NCBI RefSeq assembly: GCF_019084545.1
Contig: NZ_JAHREP010000024.1
Location: 20,452-84,451, forward strand
Length of the DNA stretch: 64,000 nucleotides
Reading direction: 5' to 3'
DNA from: Marinobacterium ramblicola
GTDB lineage: Bacteria > Pseudomonadota > Gammaproteobacteria > Pseudomonadales > Balneatricaceae
Shown: one piece after another, positions 34,397-44,678 of the stretch
Layout: the number at the start of each line of letters is the position of its first letter
Numbering within the stretch: position 1 is the stretch's first letter
Position numbers and translations under genes: made by a program
The notes under the pieces: model-generated
Told to the model about the DNA's origin: nothing
The model's input: only the letters and a program-made list of their open reading frames with translations
Database searches by the model: none

Positions 34397-37300
34397 ATGA
34401 ACTATCCCCTCCCTGACGCTGCGTGGTTTTGTCTACGCTTTTCGCTGCTGTTGATCGCCTACTACGTGACGGGCCTTATCGGGCTCTCAATCCCTTTCGT
34501 AGAAACCCATATCACCCTGATCTGGGCGCCCAGTGGCATCGCGCTGGCGGCCCTGTTGTGCTGGGGACTCAGGTTTGCACCTGCGGTCTGGCTCGCCGCG
34601 TTCGCGGTGAACCTGTCGGTGGACAGCTCCGTGCCATTGGCCTTTGGCATCGCCTGTGGCAATACGCTGGGACCCGCGGTGGCCGCCTGGCTGCTCGGGC
34701 GCATGGGGTTCGACCCCGTGATGGGGCGAAGGCGTGATCTGACGCTCTATCTTGTGCTGGGCGTCGCCCTCGGCATGTTGCTGACCTCAAGCAACGGTGT
34801 ATTTCAGCTCTGGTTGGCCGATGTTGTGACGGGTCAACAGGTCGCGGCAGCCTGGGCTACCTGGTGGCTCGGTGATGCCATGGGGGTGCTGGTGTGCGGT
34901 ATACCTCTGCTGACGGTCAGGCCCGCTCAGGTAAGCGATCTGCTGTCCGGTAGCCGAGGACTGGAGTTGGTAACGGGCGTGGTGCTGGCTTTGATCGCCG
35001 GTGCCCTCATCTTCCTGGTCGATGCGGGGAGAGAGTCGCTGTTTCTGCCGATCCTCTACCTGCCGTTTTTCCTGCTCTCCTGGCTGGCGATTCGCGGCGG
35101 TGTCGGGGTGGCGTCCAGTGCCGCATTACTGCTCTCTATCGAGGCGGTTTGGGCGACTGCCAACGGGGTCGGGCCATTCCTGTCCGATAACGTGCACCTC
35201 AGTCTGGCGATGCTTTGGGGCTACATGGCCACGGCGACGATTATCACGGTGTTGATTACGGTGCTGGTGGGGGAGCTGCGCGTCAGTGAGCGGCGGCTGA
35301 CGCTGGCGTCCGTGGGGGCCGAGTTGGGGATGTGGGAGTGGCACCTGCCAACCGATACGCTGTCTTTTGCGCGTCATGCTTTGCAGCTGGAGGGGCTAGG
35401 GCCGATGAGCTCCGGGCGAGCACTCAAGGCGGTTATGCATCCCGCGGATGTCGAGGGGTTCGAGCGGGAGTATGAGAAGCATCTCGGTGGATCGAGCGAG
35501 CTGTTCGAGGCCGAGTGCCGGATCGATAATGGTCGCCATGCCTGGGTCTGGGTCTTGATCCGCGGCCAGGTGGTGGAGTGCGACAGCCAGGGTACTCCAG
35601 TCAAGATGGCCGGCACCCTGATCGATAACTCCGAGCGCAAGCGCGCGGAAGAGGCGCTGCTGCAAAGCCAGATTCAGCTGCGCCAAAGCGAAGAGCGCTA
35701 CCGGCTGCTGTTAAGTAATTCACCCGTGGGCATCCTGCATTTCGATCGTAATCTGGCGGTGACCTACGTCAACCAGCGTTTCGCCGAGATCATGCAGGTG
35801 CCGCACGACTATATGATCGGGCTCGATTGTCATCGGCTGAATGATAAGCGGATTTTGCCTGCACTGCAGTCCGCAGTGGGTGGCGAGCGGTCGAACTACG
35901 AGGGGCGCTATGTTACCTCCTATGCCGGTGTTGAACTCTGGGTCTCCATGGCCTGTGCACCGGTGACCAGCGAATCCGGCGATATCCTCGGTGGCATTGC
36001 GATGATCGAAGACATCACCGCGCGCAAGCGAATCGAGGCGGACGAGCTGCGTCAGCGCGAGGGGCTGGCAGCACTGAATGAGGTCGCGGCGCTGTCCCAC
36101 CTGCCGCTGAAGGAGCAACTGCGCAAGGCGCTGCAGATCGGCAACCGCCATTTCGGGCTGAGTTTCGGCATCGTCAGCGAGGTTCAGAACGAGGTTTACA
36201 GGGTCATGGTGCAGGTGTCGCCTGCCGATACTCTGGTGGATGGTCAATGCTTTCAGCTCGGCGACACCTACTGCGACATTACGCTGGAGTCGGAGGATGT
36301 GGTGGCGGTCTCGACGATGGCCGATTCCGTCCACCGTCACCACCCCTGCTATACCCTGTTCCAGCTGGAGGCCTATATCGGCGCACCGATACGGGTAGCC
36401 GGGCAGGTATACGGGACGGTTAACTTCTCCGCTCCAGAGCGTTACGCGCGAGAGTTTGACGGAGGGGACCGGGAGTTCATGCGCCTGCTGGCGCGCTGGA
36501 TCGGTTCGGCCATCGAGCATGACCAGCGGCGCTATGCGCTGGTGGCAAGCGAAGAGCGGTTGAAAACGATCATCGAGAACGAGCCGGAGTGTGTCAAGGT
36601 GATCGCCGGTGACGGCGAAGTGCTGCAGATGAACCGGGCGGGCCTGAACATGCTCGAAGTTGCTGGGCTGGACGAGGTGAACCGGGTTGGTGTGACCTCT
36701 TTCGTCGTGCCCGAGTACCGAGAGGCGTTCGAGGATCTCAATCTGCGCGTGCTGGCCGGCGAAACCGGATCGCTCGAGTTTCGCTTGACCGGCAAGCGTG
36801 GCCATACCCGTTGGCTCGATACCCATGCCGCACCGTTGCGTGACGCCGATGGCAAGGTCACGGCTGTGCTTTCGGTCACCCGCGACATCTCTCTACTCAA
36901 GGAGCACCAGCAGCGGCTGGAGTATCTGGCCCATTATGACGGTCTGACCGGCCTGCCTAACCGGACCTTGCTTGGAGACCGCATGATGCAGGCGGTGGCG
37001 CGTGCACGGCGCAAAGGTTCGGAGTTTGCCCTCTGCTATCTGGACCTTGACGGTTTCAAAGAGGTGAATGATGCAAAGGGTCATAACACCGGCGATCAGG
37101 TGCTGAAGAGCATCTCCAGCCGGTTGTTATCGGTATTGCGCGAAACCGATACCGTGGCGCGCCTTGGCGGCGATGAGTTTGTACTGCTGCTGAGCGATAT
37201 TCGAAATCGGCAGGAGTGCGAGATCACCATCGAACGGATATTGGCCGAAATCTCTCAGCCTGTTCTGATCCAGGGACACCCCTGCCTGGTGTCAGGCAGT

Positions 37301-37441
37301 ATCGGCATCACCCTCTACCCCGAGGATGACAACGATCCCGATACCCTGCTGCGCCATGCCGATCAGGCGATGTACGCGGCGAAGCAGGGGGGTAAAAACC
37401 GCTACAGTTTCTACCTCCCGACGGCTGTTACCGAGGCGTAG
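34397..37441 (+). CDS. MASE1-PAS-PAS-GAF-PAS-GGDEF diguanylate cyclase
   Basis: 1014 residues. An N-terminal MASE1 sensor (about 1-290, eight or more helices; GLIGLSIPFVETHITLIWAP) is followed by two PAS domains (about 300-415 and 430-545), a GAF-type domain (about 560-710, with FGLSFGIVSEV), a third PAS (about 715-840) and GGDEF (845-1010). The active site RLGGDEFVLLL is intact and an RETD I-site lies five residues before GGDEF, predicting active, feedback-inhibited c-di-GMP synthesis. The input is membrane or small-molecule sensing. Confidence 0.93.
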   Translation: MNYPLPDAAWFCLRFSLLLIAYYVTGLIGLSIPFVETHITLIWAPSGIALAALLCWGLRFAPAVWLAAFAVNLSVDSSVPLAFGIACGNTLGPAVAAWLLGRMGFDPVMGRRRDLTLYLVLGVALGMLLTSSNGVFQLWLADVVTGQQVAAAWATWWLGDAMGVLVCGIPLLTVRPAQVSDLLSGSRGLELVTGVVLALIAGALIFLVDAGRESLFLPILYLPFFLLSWLAIRGGVGVASSAALLLSIEAVWATANGVGPFLSDNVHLSLAMLWGYMATATIITVLITVLVGELRVSERRLTLASVGAELGMWEWHLPTDTLSFARHALQLEGLGPMSSGRALKAVMHPADVEGFEREYEKHLGGSSELFEAECRIDNGRHAWVWVLIRGQVVECDSQGTPVKMAGTLIDNSERKRAEEALLQSQIQLRQSEERYRLLLSNSPVGILHFDRNLAVTYVNQRFAEIMQVPHDYMIGLDCHRLNDKRILPALQSAVGGERSNYEGRYVTSYAGVELWVSMACAPVTSESGDILGGIAMIEDITARKRIEADELRQREGLAALNEVAALSHLPLKEQLRKALQIGNRHFGLSFGIVSEVQNEVYRVMVQVSPADTLVDGQCFQLGDTYCDITLESEDVVAVSTMADSVHRHHPCYTLFQLEAYIGAPIRVAGQVYGTVNFSAPERYAREFDGGDREFMRLLARWIGSAIEHDQRRYALVASEERLKTIIENEPECVKVIAGDGEVLQMNRAGLNMLEVAGLDEVNRVGVTSFVVPEYREAFEDLNLRVLAGETGSLEFRLTGKRGHTRWLDTHAAPLRDADGKVTAVLSVTRDISLLKEHQQRLEYLAHYDGLTGLPNRTLLGDRMMQAVARARRKGSEFALCYLDLDGFKEVNDAKGHNTGDQVLKSISSRLLSVLRETDTVARLGGDEFVLLLSDIRNRQECEITIERILAEISQPVLIQGHPCLVSGSIGITLYPEDDNDPDTLLRHADQAMYAAKQGGKNRYSFYLPTAVTEA

Positions 37442-37498
37442 GGTTGCACCTGTCGGGCGGCAAACCATGTCTCATGTGGAGTGATCGGATAGGCGGGA

Positions 37499-39052
37499 TC
37501 AGCGGTGGAATCCCGCTACCAGTTCTCGCATGCTGGAGGCAACTATTTCCAGCGCGCTCATACGTGTGGACGACTCTTCGGTCTTGACACGACAGTCCGC
37601 CGAAATGGTGGCTATATTGTCGATCCGGGAGCCGATGTTGTCGGACGCCTGAGCCTGCTCTTCGATTGCGCAGGCCATCTGTGTCGACATCTCGGCAATT
37701 ACCGCCATCGCGTCGGAGATGCCGTTAAGCATCTGCTCCATTTCAACGACGTCGGCCAAGCCTCGGACCGACTCCTGCTGCCCCTTGTGCGCGACATCGA
37801 CCGAGTGCGTCACGCCGGCTTGTACCCGCAGCAGCAGATCGTGGATTCTGCGGGTCGACTCTTGGGTGCTTTGCGCCAGTTGGCGCACCTCGTCGGCGAC
37901 GACGGCAAAGCCGCGGCCATGTTCGCCGGCGCGCGCGGCTTCGATTGCGGCGTTGAGTGCCAACAGGCTGGTCTGGTCTGCGATCTGTTCGATGATCAGT
38001 GCGGCATCGGAGATCTGATCCGTCTCCGCGGCGAGACTGGAAACCGAGTCCACGATGGACTGAACTGTCTCTCTTAACTGATCGATCGAGTGGCGGGCAG
38101 TTTGGCCAAGCGCGCGCCCGCTCTGTGTAACCTGGTTGGTCTCCTCCGCTTGCTGAGCACTGGTCTGCACGTGTTCGGCTACCTGGTTGATGCTGGCCGC
38201 CATCTCGTGTACGGCAGCGGCTACATGCTCCGTCTCCTCCAACTGGTGCTCTATGCCACGATAGAACGATTGCGCCAGCGCATACGCTTCGCTCGACTCG
38301 CGCGCCACATTGGCGGCGGCATCTGCGATGCGCGTCAATACGGTATCGAGATGGGCAAGTTCACTCAAAACCCCTACTTTCACCTGGCCCAGCGCGCCAA
38401 GGCTATCAGTATAGGTCGCCACCGCTACGGGATGACAAAAGGGAGCGGGCATCAGTTCCAGTACGCTACGCAGCTCGCGTTTATAACGATGCGATTGTAG
38501 CACCATGGCGCTCAGACAACCGATGCTCAGTACACCCAGGGCGGTATAGGGATTCAGCTTCGCGGCAGTCAGTCCGGCCAGGATAAGGGTGGCGGTCAGA
38601 ACGCCCCAATGCAGGCTGGGGCGCGGGATCGGTCGTCGATGTTTGCCTGTATTCATCCGGGAGTACACGCGTTCGGCGCGCGCGACATCCTCACGCTTAG
38701 GACAGACTCGCACCGACTCGAATCCGACGGTCCTGCCGTTTTCGGTGATCGGTGTGACATAGGCGTTCACCCAGTAGAAGTCGCCGTTCTTGCACCGGTT
38801 CTTGACCAGCCCCATCCATGGCTTGCCGGCCTTGAGATGATTCCACAGTACGTCAAAGGCCGCCGCAGGCATGTCGGGATGACGGACGATGTTATGGGGC
38901 TGGCCTATCAGCTCCTCTTTCGAATAGCCGCTGATATCGATAAAGGCTTGATTGCAGTATGTAATTAGACCCTTGGTGTCGGTTGTCGAAATCAGCTTTT
39001 GTTCTTCTGTGAAGGTACGCTCTTTTTTTGTGACAGGCTTGTTTATACGCAT
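37499..39052 (-). CDS. Aer-like PAS methyl-accepting chemotaxis protein
   Basis: 517 residues from ATG 39052. N-terminal PAS (about 15-120) with the redox-Aer pattern [21 protein letters not shown], which in Aer binds FAD. A hydrophobic hairpin (about 150-190) anchors it, and a cytoplasmic signalling coiled coil follows with the tip [20 protein letters not shown], identical in style to MCP hairpins that bind CheA and CheW. Likely senses redox state or oxygen. No periplasmic ligand domain. No che genes in the window. Confidence 0.92.
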   Translation of the reverse strand: MRINKPVTKKERTFTEEQKLISTTDTKGLITYCNQAFIDISGYSKEELIGQPHNIVRHPDMPAAAFDVLWNHLKAGKPWMGLVKNRCKNGDFYWVNAYVTPITENGRTVGFESVRVCPKREDVARAERVYSRMNTGKHRRPIPRPSLHWGVLTATLILAGLTAAKLNPYTALGVLSIGCLSAMVLQSHRYKRELRSVLELMPAPFCHPVAVATYTDSLGALGQVKVGVLSELAHLDTVLTRIADAAANVARESSEAYALAQSFYRGIEHQLEETEHVAAAVHEMAASINQVAEHVQTSAQQAEETNQVTQSGRALGQTARHSIDQLRETVQSIVDSVSSLAAETDQISDAALIIEQIADQTSLLALNAAIEAARAGEHGRGFAVVADEVRQLAQSTQESTRRIHDLLLRVQAGVTHSVDVAHKGQQESVRGLADVVEMEQMLNGISDAMAVIAEMSTQMACAIEEQAQASDNIGSRIDNIATISADCRVKTEESSTRMSALEIVASSMRELVAGFHR

Positions 39053-39421
39053 AGAAAATTCAATCACCCTTTAAAAGTATTCTGATCAATAAAATTGTTC
39101 TTATGGTGTGATCGCTTGGCCAGGATACTGATTTTTATATAGAACGACTGTTTGAACGAGAGGTATCTGTATTGGCGTTTGCCATTTTTTTGTCGTTTAA
39201 AACTGACTTTATAGATACATCATTACAATTATTATTTGTTGTCTGGCGTAAATATAACATGCATGAACGAATGTACATATCCAATAACCATGTATTTCTA
39301 GTTTTTACCGACTGTCTGCTTGCCTGTTCACTATCTTGAACCCTGGTGTATCTTGAAAATTTTGATGATTACTCGGTATTTTCCTAATTGTGTGTAGGGA
39401 TATTCCTATAGTCGATTAGGG
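39053..39421. other. AT-rich region without a gene
   Basis: About 370 bases, more AT-rich than its surroundings, between the chemoreceptor and a decayed GGDEF gene. No supported open frame, hairpin with T-run or repeat was found. It presumably holds the chemoreceptor promoter. Confidence 0.5.
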
Positions 39422-40010
39422 GTGTTTGCTTTTTCAGTTCAACTTATCAGCATTGCTTGTATGTCCTTGAGCATGGCTCTGGTCCTGCTAAGACAATATA
39501 TGCGACAGAGATCGATTATCAGGGCCAGACATTTCATGCACAGAAACTTGAAAGAAGTGTTCGGAAGAGAACTAAAGCATTGTAAGTGGCGAATCGGAAA
39601 TTGAAACGTCTTTCAAATGTAGATGAACTTACACGGCTATTTAACAGGCGCTATTTTGATGAAGTACTGATTAGAGAAATAAAAAGGCTTAAGGGAAGCT
39701 CATTCTATTTCTCCTTGATACTGTGCGATATTGACCAGTTTAAACAGTATAAAGGCGCCTATGGCCATTGGGTCGGTGATGACTGTATACGTTCTATCGC
39801 AAGCGTGATGCAGCGGTGTTGCAGGCGCGCTTCGGATATCGTGGCACGATATGGTGGCGAAGAGTTCTGTGTCGTTTCGCCGTAGTCAGACCCTGACGCC
39901 GCTTTGGAGTTGGCCGAGAGCATCTGTAAAGGGGGACGAGTCAAGGGCTATCCCCCATTGCGCATCGACAGTTGCGACGATCTGTGGTTTCACATCACCG
40001 CAACAGGCTC
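39422..40010 (+). pseudogene. Degraded GGDEF diguanylate cyclase
   Basis: A GTG-initiated fragment with a membrane helix (39422-39604) shifts frame near 39580 into LKRLSNVDELTRLFNRRYF, which begins a GGDEF domain and keeps RASD and RYGGEEF. It then meets an in-frame TAG at about 39883, after which the same frame continues with family-like SDPDAALELAESI. A further frame change is needed to reach AIPHCASTVA, normally found just after. The C-terminus is absent, overlapping the convergent DUF4432 gene. At least two frame shifts and one stop mark it as non-functional, though the 39586-39885 fragment could still be translated. Confidence 0.8.
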
Positions 40011-41166
40011 AGGGGGCGCACAACGGGGTATCAAGTACCTCCGGTCGGATATCTCCCTGTAACCCCTCGATGCGGGCCAGGGCATCGGCAACCTGTGTCG
40101 CATTGTTCAGGAAGGTGAAGCTCAGGTTGAAATGGCGCGATTCGCCGGGGCCGATGCTGGGCACCAGGCCAAGATCGCGCTGAAGTCGGCGGTTGTAGGC
40201 GAAGCTTGTGCCCGGTTCTATCCCCATTACATAGCCCTGCTGCAGGGTGTCGGTGTTCTTCCAGATCGTCAGTACCGGAAGCTGCACGGTATTGAAACCC
40301 ATCGCCACCCCCAGATCGGCGCTGGCGTTGTGCAGCAACGCCTCGGTATTACCCTGGGGATCCGCCAGCGGATGGATGTTGAACACCTGCTCGTCGAAAC
40401 CCCTCTGCGGCGGGCCAACCTCGGCCCAGCCGTTCAGTCCCTCTCCTGCATAGGTATTGAACGGCGAGATCTGCCGTACCGGTAGATGCACTCTGCCTCC
40501 GGCTTCCAGTACCGGTGTGCCGAAGTTGTTGTGATAGATCACCTGGTATTCGCGGGCGTAGTCGCCGCGATTGATCAACTCGTCGCGCAGGGTGATGCGA
40601 TGCTCCCCCGGCACCAGGCTCAGGTGCATCCACACCTCGAAGTCGCAGCGCTTGAAGCATTTCTCGTCGACCCGGCCCGACAGGCGGATGGTGTAGGGCG
40701 GCGTGTCCTCGATGCTGAGCACGACCCGCGAGGCGGGCGTGTTCTGGATGCGGCCATGCAGTGTCAGCAGCTCGCCGTTGTCGATGCCCGGATGCCCCGC
40801 CCACTGATACCCGCAGCGCACCACCATCTCGTTGAACCCCTCGAGCCAGCCCAGCCCGCCGAATGCCTCCAGATTGATGAATGCGGGGTTGACCACCTCC
40901 TGCACCGGCGAGTCCCAGCCGAAGCGGGTGTCGCCGACAAAGACATCCAGCACCGCCATGCCGCGGGTCGGCACCAGGCGCACCGTCATGTCACCGACCT
41001 GTAGTGTGATCAGCTCCGACCCCTGCTGCTTGCCGCCGGCCAGGGTTTGCTGGCGGATACTGAAGGGCACGGGGCTGTCGATGCCGATGCCGTCATGAGT
41101 GAGGTGGAAGTCCCGGTTGGAGGTCGAGGTGGCGGAGTCGGTGATCAGATATTCGTAGGTGGGCAC
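40009..41166 (-). CDS. DUF4432 aldose 1-epimerase-like protein
   Basis: 385 residues from a GTG at 41166 with AGGAA eight bases upstream; the longer frame upstream only crosses the hydrolase gene. Galactose-mutarotase-like beta-sandwich features: MTVRLVPTRGMAVLDVFVGD, FGWDSPVQEVVNPAF, TLHGRIQNTPA, and the C-terminal IWKNTDTLQQGYVMGIEPGT. The His in TLHG and the Glu in IEPGT occupy positions likely to be catalytic in aldose epimerases. Substrate sugar is unknown. End of a possible five-gene minus-strand unit. Confidence 0.85.
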   Translation of the reverse strand: MPTYEYLITDSATSTSNRDFHLTHDGIGIDSPVPFSIRQQTLAGGKQQGSELITLQVGDMTVRLVPTRGMAVLDVFVGDTRFGWDSPVQEVVNPAFINLEAFGGLGWLEGFNEMVVRCGYQWAGHPGIDNGELLTLHGRIQNTPASRVVLSIEDTPPYTIRLSGRVDEKCFKRCDFEVWMHLSLVPGEHRITLRDELINRGDYAREYQVIYHNNFGTPVLEAGGRVHLPVRQISPFNTYAGEGLNGWAEVGPPQRGFDEQVFNIHPLADPQGNTEALLHNASADLGVAMGFNTVQLPVLTIWKNTDTLQQGYVMGIEPGTSFAYNRRLQRDLGLVPSIGPGESRHFNLSFTFLNNATQVADALARIEGLQGDIRPEVLDTPLCAP

Positions 41167-41237
41167 GTTGGCGGTTCCTGGCAGGCTTTTACGAAAGCCT
41201 AGCGGTAAAGCGGCGATGGCGGAAGGGATCTGGATGA

Positions 41238-42035
41238 TCAGGAGTGCGTGATCCCGGCCCGCTCCTGCAGGCAGGCTATCCGCTTCAGCACCCAGTCCGG
41301 ATCGTCGTGGGTCAGGTCGTGTCCGGCCCAGGGGTGGGCATCGAGTGTTATCCCCCAGCGCCTGGCGATGGCGGCGCTGCAGGCGGGATTGACCAAGCGG
41401 TCGCCACGCCCGCAGAGGATCAGGGCGTTGGGCAGAGGTGCTGCTGACGGAGCGCGATAGCGGGCGGCGGAATAGAGTTGACGGCCGAAGTTGCTGCGGC
41501 GCAGCGGGCATTCATGAGCGAAGCCGGCCCATGCGGCCAGGGTTTCGCGGCGATCGCCCGAGCGCTGGCAGATCAGATCGAAGATCACCCCTTCGCGTTT
41601 GACTGTTGGCATGGCCAGCGAGGCGAGCACCTTACACAGCGCAGGCGGTCTGAGTCGCTGCCAGGGGAGACTGAAATTGGCGAAACTGGAGTTGATCAGC
41701 ACCAACACGCCGACCTCCTGTGGATAGCAGCTGGCCCATTCGGTGGCGATCATGCCGCCCATCGATAACCCGAGCAGGTTGAATGGCCCGGTTTCGTTCA
41801 GCTCGCTGCGCACCGATTCCAGTGTGCCGTGGATATCCTGCGGGCTGGTATCCCGATATCGATAGCCGTTGCCGGGTGTGTCGGGGCAGATGACGCGGGT
41901 GTTCAGTTGCTCCGCGAGCCGCTGTGGAAAACTGCCCCAGTGACGCTGTTCGCGCGCCAGACCGCGCAGTAGTACCCAGGGTATTGTCGATGGCTCGGCC
42001 GGTTGGGCCGGCTTGTACTCGACGGGGCCGCTCAT
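41238..42035 (-). CDS. Alpha/beta hydrolase
   Basis: 265 residues. Nucleophile elbow GLSMGG (Ser about 97), acid in LCGRGDRLVNP and catalytic His in AGHDLTHDDP complete an alpha/beta hydrolase triad. No signal peptide. ATG overlaps the stop of the M14 peptidase gene (ATGA), so the two are translationally coupled. Substrate unknown; the pairing with a carboxypeptidase suggests it may process an ester or amide of a related compound. Confidence 0.88.
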   Translation of the reverse strand: MSGPVEYKPAQPAEPSTIPWVLLRGLAREQRHWGSFPQRLAEQLNTRVICPDTPGNGYRYRDTSPQDIHGTLESVRSELNETGPFNLLGLSMGGMIATEWASCYPQEVGVLVLINSSFANFSLPWQRLRPPALCKVLASLAMPTVKREGVIFDLICQRSGDRRETLAAWAGFAHECPLRRSNFGRQLYSAARYRAPSAAPLPNALILCGRGDRLVNPACSAAIARRWGITLDAHPWAGHDLTHDDPDWVLKRIACLQERAGITHS

Positions 42036-43123
42036 GCTCTGTGCTCCCGTTTCAGCCAGCGGCGCTCGGCATAACGCTGGTGACGTGCATGGCCGGGGCG
42101 ATCCGGCATCCAGTTCTGCCAGGAGCTGACCGCACTGATCAGGAAATCGAGCAGCAGATAGTGGCGGCGCAGGGTGCGGCGCTGACGGTGTGGCACCGTG
42201 GGGTTGAACAATCCCGTGTAGCTGGTGATCTGGCTCAGGTTCTTTTTCACCCAGAGCCAGGAGCCCATTTCCAGGGTCAGTGGCAAGAACACCGAGCTGT
42301 GCTGTTTCAGGTGTTCGCGGTAGAGGTAATCCCAGAGGTCGCCGTGGCTGCAGTAGTGGTGGAACTGGGGTTCGAACAGATAGGTATGATGCGGGTGGGC
42401 GCGCTCGAATAACCTGATCATCGCGTGCAGCTCTGCCGCATGCTCCATCAACTGATGCCGTCCGGCATAGGGGAACCAGATTCTGTCACGCATGCCGAAG
42501 CCGGAGTGGCAATCCAGTGACAGGATAAAGGGGGCTCGCGCGGTCTGCTCCTGAATATAGCGGCACAGCTGTTGCGCTTCGGCTTGCATGGGGGCTTGTG
42601 TCTTGCCCCGGTACCAGGGCAACCAGCGTCCCAAACGGTGGCCGCAGATCGGCCAGGGGTGGGGCAGATCCGCGTCGATGGGGGCGTTACGCATCAGATC
42701 GACGCCATTGCCGTTACTGCGCCAGCCACGTGCCATGCCCACCGGGTTGATCATCGGCAGGATGAGCAGTCGCATCTGCGACAGCCGGTGCTGCAAGCTC
42801 TTATCCCAGCGGAAGCGGTAGATCAGGGTGCCGAGTTCGGCCAGCAGCAGTTGAGTACCGATGCGTTCGATACCGTGGATACCGCCACAGAGGATCAGCA
42901 CCGGCAGGTCGGGGTTGTCACTGCCGAGTTCCAGCGCGTACAGCGGTAAATGTTGGTCGCCATCCGCCAGTTCGGCGAGCACCCGGCTGCGGACGATGCC
43001 GGCGCCTTTGTTGAGCAGACGTTCGAGCAGGCACAGCTCAGGCAGACGCTGCCGACAATACTCAGCTCGTGCGCGGTGCGCCCCGCTGTGATCGCCAAGA
43101 TCCGCTTCCAACTGACTTCCCAT
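42032..43123 (-). CDS. M14-family zinc carboxypeptidase
   Basis: 363 residues. Zinc ligands: His and Glu in GGIHGIER (HxxE) and the later His in LDCHSGFGMRD; the substrate Arg and Asn are in GVDLMRNAP, and the catalytic Glu is in TLEMGSW. This set is complete, so activity is likely. No signal peptide, so cytosolic. Family members remove C-terminal residues or deacylate amino acids. Located downstream of an orphan oligopeptide-binding protein, suggesting peptide turnover, by inference. Confidence 0.9.
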   Translation of the reverse strand: MGSQLEADLGDHSGAHRARAEYCRQRLPELCLLERLLNKGAGIVRSRVLAELADGDQHLPLYALELGSDNPDLPVLILCGGIHGIERIGTQLLLAELGTLIYRFRWDKSLQHRLSQMRLLILPMINPVGMARGWRSNGNGVDLMRNAPIDADLPHPWPICGHRLGRWLPWYRGKTQAPMQAEAQQLCRYIQEQTARAPFILSLDCHSGFGMRDRIWFPYAGRHQLMEHAAELHAMIRLFERAHPHHTYLFEPQFHHYCSHGDLWDYLYREHLKQHSSVFLPLTLEMGSWLWVKKNLSQITSYTGLFNPTVPHRQRRTLRRHYLLLDFLISAVSSWQNWMPDRPGHARHQRYAERRWLKREHRA

Positions 43124-43182
43124 CCTCTACCGCCTCTGTCTGGATATCTCCCCTGAAGGCAGTGTAGACGTATAGCGCCGCT

Positions 43183-44676
43183 CTATTGGGTCCAATAGAT
43201 ATCTTCGAGCACGAATGCCGGGATGGGGCTTTTCTCCCAGAGGCCCGCGAGATCCCGGTGCATCAGATTCTGTTCCGGGCGCATGAACAGGAAAACGTTG
43301 ACCGCGTCCTCGGTGATGCGGCGCTGGGCATCGCCAAGTCGCGCATTCAGTTCCGTCTCGCTGCGCGCATTGAGTACCTGGCCCCAGATCGCCTTGAAAC
43401 CGGCGTTCGCGTAGTTGAAGTAGTAGTTATCGCGGGCGTAGATGTTCAGATCCATCGGCTCCACGTGCATGATCAGGGTCAGTGCGTAGTCCCGCTCCTT
43501 GAACACGCTCTGCATCCACTCCTTCCACTCCAGCTGTTTCAACTCGACGGAAAAACCTACCGCCTCCAGGTCTTCGGCGATGCGCACGCTGCCGTAGCGG
43601 CCGTAGTCCGTGGGCGGGATGGTCAGCTCTACACGGGTACCGGGCTTCACGCCCGCCTCGGCGAGCAGTGCGCGGGCTTTCTCCGGATCATAGGGGTAGC
43701 GGTCAACCAGGTCGACGTAGGCTGGATGCGAGGGGGGAAAATGGCTGCCGATCATTTTCGGATGCAGCTCGCTACCGTAGAGGTCCAGCAGAGCGCGACG
43801 GTTGACGGCGTGTGCCAGCGCACGGCGGACACGCAGGTCGTTGAACGGGGGAAGTCCGTTGTTGATCGCCAATATCAGCTTGCTCTCGAGCTTGCGCTCG
43901 CGCATCTGATAGTCGGGCCGGATCATGAAGCGGTTGGTCAGGCGGGTGACGCTGACCAGACCGTCCACCAGCCCCTCGGCCAGCATGTTTTCACTGCCCA
44001 CCGATGTCTGCATGAACAGGAACTGGGCGCGTTTCAGGTGCGCCTTTTCGCCCCAGTAGTCGTCGTTTCTGGTCAGGGTGACCGAGTGTTTTTCCGCCCA
44101 CTTTTCGAAGCGGAAAGGCCCGGTGCCGACCGGGTGGGTGGCGTTGTTGGCCACCGAGTCGGGATGCACCATCACCGCGGCGGGCTGTGCCAGCTCGAAC
44201 GGCAGCAGTGAGTCGGGTTGCGTCAACCGTATGGCGATACGATGTTCGTCGAGCACCTCGACGCCGGCCACCTTCTCGAACAGCTTTTTCTGCGGGTTAA
44301 GCGATTGGTTGTCGAGTATACGATTCAGGCTGAAGGCCGCGATCTCGGCGTTAAAGGGCCGGCCATCGTGGAAGCGGACATCATCCTGCAGTGTGAATTC
44401 GTAGCTCAGGCCGTCGCTGGACAGACGCCAGCTTGTTGCCAGTCGCGGGGCGACTTTTCCCTCTGCATCGACGACGGTGAGCCCCTCCAGCACATTGCAA
44501 TAGGTGATTTCACCGGCTGCTGCAGCCGCCGTTATGGTGGGGTCCAGTACCGGTGGCTCGAGCTGAATCCCGACCCGGATATCCTCCCGTGGGCCGGCCT
44601 GAACCGGGCCAGCGGTAAGCGAGGCCAGCAGGCAGATGCAGGTCAACAAGGAGGGCAGCCTTCGGGTAATGGTCAT
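43183..44676 (-). CDS. Orphan oligopeptide/dipeptide-type substrate-binding protein
   Basis: 497 residues. Sec signal LLTCICLLASLTAGPVQAG, then SBP family 5 features: EPPVLDPTITAAAAAGEIT, DDVRFHDGRPFNAEIAAFSL, GTGPFRFEKWAEKHSVTL. No permease or ATPase gene is adjacent. The start follows the diguanylate cyclase stop by two bases, so the binding protein is made from the same transcript as a c-di-GMP enzyme, hinting at a sensing or shared-transporter role. Confidence 0.9.
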   Translation of the reverse strand: MTITRRLPSLLTCICLLASLTAGPVQAGPREDIRVGIQLEPPVLDPTITAAAAAGEITYCNVLEGLTVVDAEGKVAPRLATSWRLSSDGLSYEFTLQDDVRFHDGRPFNAEIAAFSLNRILDNQSLNPQKKLFEKVAGVEVLDEHRIAIRLTQPDSLLPFELAQPAAVMVHPDSVANNATHPVGTGPFRFEKWAEKHSVTLTRNDDYWGEKAHLKRAQFLFMQTSVGSENMLAEGLVDGLVSVTRLTNRFMIRPDYQMRERKLESKLILAINNGLPPFNDLRVRRALAHAVNRRALLDLYGSELHPKMIGSHFPPSHPAYVDLVDRYPYDPEKARALLAEAGVKPGTRVELTIPPTDYGRYGSVRIAEDLEAVGFSVELKQLEWKEWMQSVFKERDYALTLIMHVEPMDLNIYARDNYYFNYANAGFKAIWGQVLNARSETELNARLGDAQRRITEDAVNVFLFMRPEQNLMHRDLAGLWEKSPIPAFVLEDIYWTQ

Positions 44677-44678
44677 GG

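Noticed and set aside
39880..39890. TAG in the GGDEF fragment as a recoding signal
   Set aside because: Extra frame shifts on both sides make decay simpler than programmed read-through.
41167..41511. N-terminal extension of the DUF4432 protein to 500 residues
   Set aside because: The extra part is low-complexity Arg/Pro-rich sequence crossing the hydrolase gene; the GTG at 41166 has a good ribosome-binding site.
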